Source: Streptomyces sp. NK15101 (GTDB lineage: Bacteria; Actinomycetota; Actinomycetes; Streptomycetales; Streptomycetaceae). Taken from it: 64,000 nucleotides of DNA. Of this stretch, positions 37,646 through 46,198 are shown in pieces (the stretch's first letter is position 1; the number at the start of each line of letters is the position of its first letter). The stretch spans positions 1 through 64,000 of the forward strand of contig NZ_JAINVG010000018.1 of the NCBI RefSeq assembly GCF_020400725.1. The letters run 5' to 3'. The notes under the pieces are model-generated. The model worked only from the letters and a program-made list of their open reading frames with translations, was not told where the DNA came from and searched no databases. Both the position numbers and the translations under genes were made by a program.

Positions 37646-38325
37646 TGCGGCACCGGAGGATCGACAAGCTGATGACCCGCGAGGTGGTGAGCGTCCACGG
37701 CGACGCGCCGTTCAAGGAGATCGTGCGGGTGCTGTCGCAGCACCGGGTCACCGCGCTGCCGGTGGTGGACGGGGAGAACCGGGTGATCGGAGTCGTGTCG
37801 GAGGGCGATCTGATGCGGAAGACGGCCGACCAGGCCGCCTCCCTGGAAGACATGCCCGGCGTGCCGGGGCTGGAGGCGTGGGAGCGCGCGAAGGCCGAGG
37901 GAACGCGTGCGGAGGAGCTGATGTCCGCGCCCGCCGTGTGCGCCCGCCCCGACTGGACCGTGGCGGAGGCGGCACGGCTGATGGAGGTCCAGGGGATCAA
38001 GCGGCTCGTCGTCGTCGACGACGAGGACCGGCCGGTGGGCATCGTGAGCCGCCGTGACCTGCTGGGCGTCTTCCTGCGCCGGGACGACGACATCCGCCGG
38101 GAGATCGTCGAGGACGTGCTCGGTGACACCCTGCGTCTCGACCCGGCCTCGATCACGGTCGACGTGCGTGACGGGCGGGTCGACCTCACCGGGAAGCTGC
38201 CGTTCCGCGGAATGATCCCGGCCGTCGAGCGCATGTGCGCGACGGTCGACGGAGTGGTCTCGGTCTCCTCGACCCGTCTCGCCTACGACGTCGACGACAC
38301 CGAACGAGGAGGTGGGCGATCATGA
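37642..38325 (+). CDS. CBS-pair plus BON domain protein, seventh gene of the acs-pdh operon
   Basis: A 227-residue CBS-BON paralogue. CBS 1 (about 7-62): VTALPVVDGENRVIGVVSEGDLM; CBS 2 (about 92-148): IKRLVVVDDEDRPVGIVSRRDLLGVFL; BON (about 158-220): VRDGRVDLTGKLPFRGM. It is the only one with LVVVD in place of LPVVD in CBS 2. Two adjacent ATG codons (37642, 37645) follow GGAAGGAGAGG. The start overlaps the ACP stop and the stop overlaps the USP start, each by 4 bases. Confidence 0.9.
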   Translation: MMRHRRIDKLMTREVVSVHGDAPFKEIVRVLSQHRVTALPVVDGENRVIGVVSEGDLMRKTADQAASLEDMPGVPGLEAWERAKAEGTRAEELMSAPAVCARPDWTVAEAARLMEVQGIKRLVVVDDEDRPVGIVSRRDLLGVFLRRDDDIRREIVEDVLGDTLRLDPASITVDVRDGRVDLTGKLPFRGMIPAVERMCATVDGVVSVSSTRLAYDVDDTERGGGRS

Positions 38326-39176
38326 CGCAGGGCATCGTGGTCGGTCTGGACGGCACGGATCAGGCGAACGCCGCCGCGCGGTGGGCCGCGGAGGAGGCGG
38401 TGCTGCGCGGTACCGGAGTGCGCCTGGTGCACGTGCAGGAGACGTCGCCGGACGCCCTGCTGCCGTTCGCGGCACGGGAGCCCGACGAGCCGTGGGCGGA
38501 GGACCTGCTCGCCCGCACGGCGACCGGGCTGCGCGAACGTCATCCGGATCTGTCGGTGACCACCAGACTGTTGCCGTCGGAGCCCGTGGCGAGCCTGGTC
38601 GCCGCGGCCGAGGAGGGCGACCTGCTCGTCCTCGGCTCGCGCGCCCTGGGCGGCATGGCCGGATACCTCGTCGGCTCGGTCGGGATGACGGTCGCGGGTC
38701 TCGTCGACCGGCCCGTCGTCCTCGTACGGGCTCTCGACACATCGCCTTCGCGGGGACCCGTCGTGGTCGGCGTGGACCTGCGGCAGCCCGTGGACACGGT
38801 CCTGGGATTCGCCTTCGAGGAGGCGGCACGGCGTCTCGCCCGGGTGCAGGTCGTCTACGCGCAGCGGCTGCCCGCTTACGGGACGCTCGGCCCTTCCATG
38901 GTCCCGGACGTCCGGGTCACCGTCGCCCCCGAGATCCAGCGTTCGCTCGACGATCTCCTCGAACCCTGGCGAGCGAAGTTCCCCGACCTGTCGGCGACCG
39001 GGCGGGTGGCGATCGGCTCGGCCGGCCAGGAGCTGGTGCACGCTGCGGGGGGCGCGGCTCTCGTGGTGGTCGGTCGTCGCGCCCGGGGGTCGGTGTTGGG
39101 CACGCACATCGGCAGCGTGGCCCACGCGGTGCTGCACCACAGTCACTCGCCGGTCGCCCTCGTCCCCCACGACTGA
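38322..39176 (+). CDS. Universal stress protein, tandem USP domains, last gene of the acs-pdh operon
   Basis: A 284-residue tandem USP: IVVGLDGTDQANAAARWAAEEAVLRG and LLVLGSRALGGMAGYLVGSVGMTV...RPVVLVR in domain 1, VVVGVDLRQPVDTVLGFAFEEAARR and LVVVGRRARGSVLGTHIGSVAHAVLHHSHSPVALVP in domain 2. ATG 38322 overlaps the CBS-BON stop, with CGAGGAGG upstream. The stop codon lies inside a hairpin shared with the convergent formate dehydrogenase gene. Confidence 0.92.
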   Translation: MTQGIVVGLDGTDQANAAARWAAEEAVLRGTGVRLVHVQETSPDALLPFAAREPDEPWAEDLLARTATGLRERHPDLSVTTRLLPSEPVASLVAAAEEGDLLVLGSRALGGMAGYLVGSVGMTVAGLVDRPVVLVRALDTSPSRGPVVVGVDLRQPVDTVLGFAFEEAARRLARVQVVYAQRLPAYGTLGPSMVPDVRVTVAPEIQRSLDDLLEPWRAKFPDLSATGRVAIGSAGQELVHAAGGAALVVVGRRARGSVLGTHIGSVAHAVLHHSHSPVALVPHD

Positions 39177-39196
39177 CCTCGGAGCCGGTCAGTCGT
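39169..39196. terminator. Bidirectional terminator spanning both stop codons
   Basis: ACGACTGACC and GGTCAGTCGT form a perfect 10-bp stem with an 8-base loop. The left arm contains the USP stop and the right arm contains the formate dehydrogenase stop (opposite strand), so one hairpin closes both units. Confidence 0.6.
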
Positions 39197-41882
39197 CGGA
39201 CGCCGTGGGCCGCAGCCGTACCGCCGTGACCTTGTACTCCGGACACGAGGTCACGGTGTCGGCGTGCTCCGAGGTGAGGGAGTTGACGCCGCTGGCCGGG
39301 AAATGGAACGCGCAGAAGACCTGTCCCGGAGCGAGTTCCATTCCGACGCGGGCGACGAGTCGCGCCTGTCCGTGGCGGCTCTCGACGGTGACGGGAACGC
39401 CGTCCCGCAGTCCGTGGCGTGCGGCGTCCTCGGGATGCAGGTCCAAGCGGTCGTGCGCGTCCAGAAGAAGGTTGCCGCCGCGCCGGGTCATGCTCCCGGA
39501 GTTGTAGTGGGCCCATCGGCGCCCCGTGACGAGCACCAGCGGATAGTCCTCGTCCGGCTCCTCGCCGGGCGGCAGATAGGGAACCGCCGCCAGGTGGGCG
39601 CGCCCGTCGGGAGTGGCGAACCCGTCGGCGTACAGAGTGCGTTCGCCCGGCTGGTCCGGCGCGGGACAGGGCCAGGGGACGGCCCCCTCCCGGTCGATCC
39701 GTTCGTGCGAGAGGCCGGCGAAGAGAGGTGTCACGCGTCCGCACTCGACGAGGGCCTGCGCCGGGGTGGAGCAGCCCAGATCGGCACCGAGGGCATCGGC
39801 GACGGCGTGCACGACCTCGAAGTCGGCGCGTGCCGTTCCGGGCGGAGTGACCGCCTGCCGCACGCGCTGGAAGCGGCGGTCGAAATTGACGAAGGTCCCG
39901 TCCTTCTCCAGCCACGAGGCCACGGGCAGGACGACGTCCGCGTGCCGGGCGGTCTCGCTGAGGAAGAGCTCGTCGACGACGACCAGCGGACAGGCGTCGA
40001 GGGCCTCCGCGACCCGTCGGCTGTCGGGATCGGTCGCGCACACGTCCTCGCCGATGACCCACAGCGCCCGCAGCCGGCCCTCCCGGGCCGCCGCGAACAT
40101 CTCGGGGATGCGCATGCCCGGCCGCTCGGGGACGGGCCGGCCCCACACCGCCTCGGCACGGGCGCGGGCCTCCGGGTCGGTGACACGGCCGTAGCCCGGC
40201 AGCAGATCGGGCAGGGCGCCCATGTCGGAGGCGCCTTGCACGTTGTTCTGGCCGCGCAGGGGGTTGATGCCGAACCCGCGGCCGGTGCCTCCGACGGCGC
40301 CGCGCAGGATGGGGAGGTTGGCCAGGGTCCGGACGCCGTCGGTGCCGTGCAGGTGCTCGGTGACCCCGAGGCCGTACAGGACGGCGGGCCGCTCCGCACG
40401 GCCGTAGAGCCGGGCGGCCTTCCTGATGTCGTCGGCGGGGACTCCGGTGATCTCGGCGACCCGCTCGGGCGGGTGGTCGGCCAGCAGGTCGGTGAGTTCG
40501 TCCAGTCCGGTGGCACGTTCGCGGAGGAAGCCCGGATCGGTCATGCCTTCGTCGACGAGGACGTGGGCGAGACCGTGGAAGAGGGCGACGTTCGTACCGG
40601 GGCGCGGACGCAGGTGCACGTCGGCATGACGGGCGAGACCCACGGCACGGGGGTCGGCCACGATCAGGGAAGCGCCCGCGAGTGCCCTCTGCTGGAGGCG
40701 GGCGCCGACGACGGGGTGGGCTTCGACGGGGTTGGCGCCGACGACCAGGAGGCAGTCGGCGGTCTCGACGTCGTCGAAGGGGTCGGTGCCGCCGGCGCGT
40801 CCGAAGGACGCGGTGAGTCCCGCGGCGGAAGGGGCGTGGCAGAGGCGGGAGCAGTTGTCGACGTTGTTGGTGCCGATGACGGTCCGCAGGAACTTCTGGA
40901 CGAGGTAGTTCTCCTCGTTGGTGGCGCGGGCGGAGGAGATCGCGGCCACCGCGTCGGGGCCGCCGTCCTGTACCGCGGCACGCAGCCCGTCGGCGACCAG
41001 GGCGATCGCCTCGGCCCAACTGGCGGGTCTGAGAACACCGTTCTCGCGGACCATGGGCTCGGTGAGGCGTTCGGCCGAGCCGAGGTACCCGTATGCGAAA
41101 CGGCCCTTGACGCAGGCGTGGCCCTGGTTGACGGGGCCGTCCCGGGCGGGAAGCACGGCGGCGACCCGGTCCTCGCGGACGACGACGTCGAGGGTGCAGC
41201 CGACTCCGCAGTAGCCGCAGGTGGTGCGCACGTGGTCTGTGGGCGTCCGCCGGGAGGTGAGGCCCTGACCGGGTCCGGGCTGGGTGATCGCCCCCGTCGG
41301 GCAGGTGTCGACGCAGCCGCCGCAGGCGACGCAGTCGGATGCGGCCCAGGGGCCGCCGGTTCCCGGGGCGACGACCGTGTCGGCGCCGCGCCCGGTGAGG
41401 GTGAGCGCGAAGGTGCCCTGGACGTCGGAGCACATCCGGACGCAGCGCCCGCAGGCGATGCACAGGTCGCGGTCGAGACGGACGTACGGGTGGCTCTCGT
41501 CGCGACCACGGGTGGGGTCACCGGCCGCCGTGTCCGCCGGGATCCCCAAGGACCGGCAGGTGTCGGCCAGTTCGCTGTGCGCGCTGTCGGCGAGCGCGTA
41601 CGGCGGGAGCGCCGAGGCGATCAGGGCGACCGCGTCCCGGCGCAGGTTCCGTACGCCGTCGTCGGCGGTGTCGACGGTGAGGCCCGACGTCGCGGGCGTG
41701 ACGCATGCGGCGACGGTCCGGCCGTCGGCGCGGACCAGGCAGGTCCGGCAGGAGCCGGCCGGGCGGAGGCGGTCGTCGTGGCAGAGGGCGGGCAGGTCGG
41801 TTCCGGCCGCGCGTACCGCGTCGAGCAGGGAGGCCCCGGCGGGCAGTTCGACCGGAACGCCGTCGACCCGGAGCCGTGTCAT
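39189..41882 (-). CDS. fdhA: Formate dehydrogenase, molybdopterin subunit with NuoG-like N-terminus
   Basis: An 897-residue Mo/W-bis-PGD enzyme oxidising formate to CO2. The N-terminal [2Fe-2S] domain has CHDDRLRPAGSCRTC; two [4Fe-4S] motifs follow (CIACGRCVRMC and CVACGGCVDTC), then CGYCGVGC for the proximal cluster. The metal-ligand position (Sec140 in E. coli FdhF) is cysteine here, in SRLCHAPSAAGL. Further landmarks are NPLRGQNNVQGASDMG and the C-terminal cofactor-binding LVTGRRWAHYNSGSMTRR. The layout is that of soluble NAD-dependent FdsA/FdhA enzymes. ATG at 41882 overlaps the preceding subunit gene by 4 bases. Confidence 0.92.
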   Translation of the reverse strand: MTRLRVDGVPVELPAGASLLDAVRAAGTDLPALCHDDRLRPAGSCRTCLVRADGRTVAACVTPATSGLTVDTADDGVRNLRRDAVALIASALPPYALADSAHSELADTCRSLGIPADTAAGDPTRGRDESHPYVRLDRDLCIACGRCVRMCSDVQGTFALTLTGRGADTVVAPGTGGPWAASDCVACGGCVDTCPTGAITQPGPGQGLTSRRTPTDHVRTTCGYCGVGCTLDVVVREDRVAAVLPARDGPVNQGHACVKGRFAYGYLGSAERLTEPMVRENGVLRPASWAEAIALVADGLRAAVQDGGPDAVAAISSARATNEENYLVQKFLRTVIGTNNVDNCSRLCHAPSAAGLTASFGRAGGTDPFDDVETADCLLVVGANPVEAHPVVGARLQQRALAGASLIVADPRAVGLARHADVHLRPRPGTNVALFHGLAHVLVDEGMTDPGFLRERATGLDELTDLLADHPPERVAEITGVPADDIRKAARLYGRAERPAVLYGLGVTEHLHGTDGVRTLANLPILRGAVGGTGRGFGINPLRGQNNVQGASDMGALPDLLPGYGRVTDPEARARAEAVWGRPVPERPGMRIPEMFAAAREGRLRALWVIGEDVCATDPDSRRVAEALDACPLVVVDELFLSETARHADVVLPVASWLEKDGTFVNFDRRFQRVRQAVTPPGTARADFEVVHAVADALGADLGCSTPAQALVECGRVTPLFAGLSHERIDREGAVPWPCPAPDQPGERTLYADGFATPDGRAHLAAVPYLPPGEEPDEDYPLVLVTGRRWAHYNSGSMTRRGGNLLLDAHDRLDLHPEDAARHGLRDGVPVTVESRHGQARLVARVGMELAPGQVFCAFHFPASGVNSLTSEHADTVTSCPEYKVTAVRLRPTASDD

Positions 41883-43573
41883 CGGTCCCACCCCTCCAGG
41901 GCCGGCCCGTAGGCGCGGGCCAGGCTGCGGACGGCCGCGGGGACACGGCGCCCGAAGGCGCAGAGACTCGCCCCGCCCATCAGCCGTGCCAGTCGCCGAT
42001 AGGTCTCCCCCGGGCCGCCCCGGCCCCGCGCGAGTTCGAGCCCCCGCCGGGTGCCGACCCGGCAGGGCGAGCAGGCTCCGCAGCTCTCGTCGGCGGCGAA
42101 CTCCCAGATGTGTTCGAGGAGTTCGTACGGATCGGTGGCGGCGTCGAACGCGACCATGCCCCCGTGCCCGAGGGCGGCACCCTGCTCGGCGAGCGCCGCC
42201 GTGGTGAGCGGGAGGTGGAGCGCGGTCCCGGCGAGGAAGCCGCCGAGGGGCCCGCCGATCTGGAGGGCGACCGGCTCGGCGCCGTCCTTGAGGCCACCGC
42301 CGAGCCGGGTGACGATCTCGTCCACGGGAGTACCGAGTTCGACCTCGTACGCCCCGGGCCGGGCGAAGCGCTCGGACAGGCAGACCAGTTTGGTGCCGGT
42401 CTCGTCCGGTGCGCCACGCCGGGCGTAGGCCCTTCCGCCATGGGCGACGATCCAGGGCAGGGACGCCAGGGTCTCCACGTTGTTGACCACGGTCGGCTCG
42501 TCCCACAGCCCGTGATCCGTGGGGTAGGGAGGTCGGGGACGCGCACAGCCGCGGGCGCCTTCCAGGCGGGCGATGAGGGCGGTCTCCTCGCCGGCGACGT
42601 AGGAACCGGCTCCTTCGACGATCTCGACGAACGGCCGCGGACCCGCCGCCTCGACCGAAGGGGCCAGGTCCCCCGTCCGCGTCGCGCGCTCCACCGCCCG
42701 GCGCAGCCGGGCCATGGCCCTCGGGTACTCGGAGCGGACCAGGACGGTCCCGCGCCGGGCGCCGCAGGCGAAGCAGGCCAGGGCGAGTCCCGCGAGGACG
42801 CGCTCGGGGTCCTCCTCCATGAGCAACCGGTCGGCGTACGAGCCGGGGTCGCCCTCGTCCCCGTTGGCGACGACGGCGGTGTCCGGCCTTCCCGCCGCCG
42901 CGGCCCACTTGGCGGCCACGGGGAATCCGGCGCCGCCGCGCCCGCGCAGCCCTGAGACGGCGGTCTCCTCCCGTACGTCCTCGGGCCGCAGCCCGGCCAC
43001 CGCCTCGCGCCACACGTCCCAGGCGGAGTGTCCTCCCACGATGCCGGCGAGGAGAACGGGCGTCCCGGTGGTGTCGGTCGCGGGGATGCCCGGTGCGCGC
43101 GGTTCGGCCCGCCCACCGAGTTGGTCGGCCAGGTCCGGCCCCGCGCGGGGCAAGGTGCCGTCGAGTGCGGCGGGGCCCGCGTAGCAGTAGCCGAGGCAGT
43201 GGACGGTCTGCAGCGAGGTCGAGCCCGTCTCGTCGACCGCGCCCGCCGCCACGCCGAGAGCGCGTTCGACCTCCGTCAGATGCTCCCCGCCCCGCGCGGC
43301 GAAGCACGCCGTCGCGGTGCACACCCGCACGTGCCGCTCGCCGCGCGGGGCGGCGAGATCCGCGAAGAAGGTGGCGGGACCGAGACCCGCGGCGGCCGGG
43401 AGTCCGGCCGCCTCCGCGACCTGGGGCGCCCACGCCTCGGGCCCTTCGGCGGTACCCGCCCTGGCACGCTCCAGCGCGGCCGGCAACAGCCCGCCGCGCC
43501 CTCCGTGCCGAGCGGTCAGCTCACGGAGCGCGTCGGAGCGTCGGCCCGGTTCCCCGGGCGTCCGACCGGTCAT
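41879..43573 (-). CDS. fdhB: Formate dehydrogenase NAD-binding subunit (NuoE-NuoF fusion)
   Basis: A 564-residue diaphorase subunit. The N-terminal part is NuoE-like, with four cysteines for a [2Fe-2S] cluster (CTATACF and CLGYC); the rest is NuoF-like: GLRGRGGAGFPVAAKW and NGDEGDPGSYADR for FMN/NAD, and ESCGACSPCRVGT plus a later Cys (SLCAFG) for [4Fe-4S]. It would pass electrons from formate to NAD+. ATG at 43573 has GGGAG only one base away; a GTG at 43630, which overlaps the SHOCT stop, may be the true start and would add 19 residues. Confidence 0.88.
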   Translation of the reverse strand: MTGRTPGEPGRRSDALRELTARHGGRGGLLPAALERARAGTAEGPEAWAPQVAEAAGLPAAAGLGPATFFADLAAPRGERHVRVCTATACFAARGGEHLTEVERALGVAAGAVDETGSTSLQTVHCLGYCYAGPAALDGTLPRAGPDLADQLGGRAEPRAPGIPATDTTGTPVLLAGIVGGHSAWDVWREAVAGLRPEDVREETAVSGLRGRGGAGFPVAAKWAAAAGRPDTAVVANGDEGDPGSYADRLLMEEDPERVLAGLALACFACGARRGTVLVRSEYPRAMARLRRAVERATRTGDLAPSVEAAGPRPFVEIVEGAGSYVAGEETALIARLEGARGCARPRPPYPTDHGLWDEPTVVNNVETLASLPWIVAHGGRAYARRGAPDETGTKLVCLSERFARPGAYEVELGTPVDEIVTRLGGGLKDGAEPVALQIGGPLGGFLAGTALHLPLTTAALAEQGAALGHGGMVAFDAATDPYELLEHIWEFAADESCGACSPCRVGTRRGLELARGRGGPGETYRRLARLMGGASLCAFGRRVPAAVRSLARAYGPALEGWDR

Positions 43574-43626
43574 GCTCCCAGCGTCGCCGGACGCGCCCCC
43601 GCCCGCATCCCGGCCGGCCACGGGCT

Positions 43627-43890
43627 TCACGGTTCCGCGTCGCGCAGGACGGTCAGGCGTCGGCGGTACTCCTCCTCGTCGATCTCACCACGGGCCAGTC
43701 GCTCGCCGAGGATCCGCTCGGCCGACGTGGCCGTGCCGGAACCCCGAGGCCGTTCCGCGGCACGGTCCAGCGTACGGAAGATCAACACGACAGCGGTGAT
43801 GAGCAGGCTCCAGAACAGGATCATCCCTGCCGACATGGCGAACCAGCCCCATCCGTTCATGCCGTTGCCGTACCAGAACATCATCGCCAC
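43627..43890 (-). CDS. SHOCT-domain small membrane protein
   Basis: An 87-residue protein with a Met/Trp/Gly-rich start (FWYGNGMNGWGWFAM), one membrane helix (about 18-38) and a C-terminal SHOCT motif (ERILGERLARGEIDEEEYRRRLTVL). GTG at 43890 has GGGAG 5 bases upstream; an ATG two codons in is possible. It is the first gene of the formate dehydrogenase unit. SHOCT helices are thought to mediate oligomerisation; a membrane anchor or assembly role for the dehydrogenase is an inference from position. Confidence 0.85.
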   Translation of the reverse strand: MAMMFWYGNGMNGWGWFAMSAGMILFWSLLITAVVLIFRTLDRAAERPRGSGTATSAERILGERLARGEIDEEEYRRRLTVLRDAEP

Positions 43891-43985
43891 TCACACTCCC
43901 GACGGCGGACCGCCAGGAGCCGGACACCCCTGCCCGCGGCCCGTCCGTCACTCCCACCGTGCACGGCACGGGACGGCCCCGCACA

Positions 43986-44021
43986 GGGCCGACCGGCCCA
44001 TGGAGGGGGGCCGGACGGTCA
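43986..44021. promoter_or_regulatory. Tandem DevR/OsdR-like boxes between formate dehydrogenase and narK
   Basis: GGGCCGACCGGCCC (43986-43999) and GGGCCGGACGGTCA (44008-44021) start 22 bp apart in the 232-base divergent gap. A weaker third site reads GGAACGAGTGGCCC (44028-44041). Distances are 96 bases to the SHOCT start and 102 to narK. Confidence 0.65.
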
Positions 44022-44122
44022 CGGAAGGGAACGAGTGGCCCCTGGAACCGGGATCCGGGCGGCCGGAGGGTGGGAGCGGCAGGGCTCACGCCGCCCACGC
44101 GGACCGCTGCCGGGAGGTCGCC

Positions 44123-45337
44123 ATGGTCAGGAACACGGGGAGCCGGCCGGTCACGGACGCTCCGCAGCCGTGGCAGATGCTGCTCCTCGCCACCATCGGG
44201 TTCGCGCTCTGCTTCTGGGCGTGGGCGCTGCTGGCCCCGCTCGGCCCACGCCTCCGGGACGACCTCGCTCTCAGCTCCTTCGAGCAGTCACTGGTGGTCG
44301 CCGTGCCCGTGGTGGTCGGCGCGCTCGGCCGGATCCCGGCGGGGGCGCTGACGGACCGCTGGGGAGCACGCCGGGTCTTCCCCCTCGTCGCGGCCCTGAC
44401 GGTCCTGCCCGTGCTGTACCTGGGACACCTGGCCGACTCCCTGGCCGAGGTGCTCGCAGGCGGCTTCCTCCTGGGGCTCGGGGGAACGGCCTTCGCCGTC
44501 GGCGTGCCGTTCGTCAATGCCTGGTACCCACCCGCACGGCGGGGCGTCGCCCTCGGGATCTTCGGCATCGGCACCGGCGGTACGGCCCTGTCGGCGTTCA
44601 CCACCGTCCAGCTCTCCGACGCCGTCGGACGCGCCTTCCCCTTCGATCTCGTGGCCGGCTGCCTCGCCGTGTACGCCGGAGTGGCCTGGTTCCTGCTCCG
44701 CGACAGGCCGGGGCGCGCGACGGCGGCGGGGTCGCTGCTCTCGCGGACGGCACTGGCCATGCGGACACCGGCCACCTGGCAGCTGGCGTTCCTGTACGCC
44801 GTGTCATTCGGCGGGTTCGTCGCCTTCAGCGTCTACCTGCCGACCTATCTCACCCGGGCTTACGAGCTCGGCCGCTCCGACGCGGCACTGAGGACCGCGG
44901 GTTTCGTCGTCCTCGCCGTGGCGATGCGGCCCGTGGGCGGCTGGCTGTCGGACCGCACCCATCCCGTCCCCGTCCTGACGGTCTCGTACGGGCTCGTTTC
45001 GGTGTGCGCCCTGGTCGCGGCGTTCGAAGCGGGCCTGGTCCCCGTGGGAACGGCGGCCTTCCTCGGCATGGCCGCCGGCCTGGGCGCCGGGTCCGGAGCG
45101 GTCTTCGCGCTCGTCGCACGTCTGGTGCCGGCAGAACGGGTCGGTTCGGTGACGGGAGTGGTCGGGGCGGCGGGAGGTCTCGGGGGCTTCTTCCCGCCCC
45201 TCGTGATGGGAGCGGTCGACAGCGTCGCGCACGACTACACGTGGGGGTTCGTCCTCCTCGCCGTCACCGCGACGGCCGCCGGCGTCCTGGCCAACACCGC
45301 TGTCCGGAGACGCGCCCGGGCGACCGCGGACGCCTGA
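44123..45337 (+). CDS. narK: NarK-type nitrate/nitrite transporter (MFS)
   Basis: A 404-residue 12-helix MFS protein. Typical NarK-class signatures occur in both halves: VNAWYPPARRGVALGIFGIGTGG in the first and VFALVARLVPAERVGSVTGVVGAAGGLGGFFPPL in the second, plus DRWGARRVFPL in loop 2-3. It would bring nitrate in or exchange it for nitrite. ATG at 44123 follows CGGGAGGTCGCC. Divergent from formate dehydrogenase; narK2 (Rv1737c) is in the mycobacterial DosR regulon, and no nitrate reductase lies in this window. Confidence 0.85.
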   Translation: MVRNTGSRPVTDAPQPWQMLLLATIGFALCFWAWALLAPLGPRLRDDLALSSFEQSLVVAVPVVVGALGRIPAGALTDRWGARRVFPLVAALTVLPVLYLGHLADSLAEVLAGGFLLGLGGTAFAVGVPFVNAWYPPARRGVALGIFGIGTGGTALSAFTTVQLSDAVGRAFPFDLVAGCLAVYAGVAWFLLRDRPGRATAAGSLLSRTALAMRTPATWQLAFLYAVSFGGFVAFSVYLPTYLTRAYELGRSDAALRTAGFVVLAVAMRPVGGWLSDRTHPVPVLTVSYGLVSVCALVAAFEAGLVPVGTAAFLGMAAGLGAGSGAVFALVARLVPAERVGSVTGVVGAAGGLGGFFPPLVMGAVDSVAHDYTWGFVLLAVTATAAGVLANTAVRRRARATADA

Positions 45338-45385
45338 CCGCGCTCGCGAAGCCGTTCGCGCGGACCGGGCGGTCACCCGGCGATT

Positions 45386-45399
45386 GGGCCGTTCGGCCC
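45386..45399. promoter_or_regulatory. DevR/OsdR-like box (perfect) upstream of the ABC exporter
   Basis: GGGCCGTTCGGCCC lies 51 bases before the ATP-binding gene. Identical to the sites at 3782 and 27249. It is the last box of the island. Confidence 0.65.
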
Positions 45400-45449
45400 C
45401 TTCACCGGGCCTGGGTGGCCGTAGCCGCGCCTTCCTCCCGAAGGCTGGT

Positions 45450-46196
<747 letters not shown>

Positions 46197-46198
46197 CC

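Noticed and set aside
40735..40860. Selenocysteine at the formate dehydrogenase active site
   Set aside because: The frame reads through with a cysteine codon (SRLCHAPS); no in-frame TGA or SECIS-like need.
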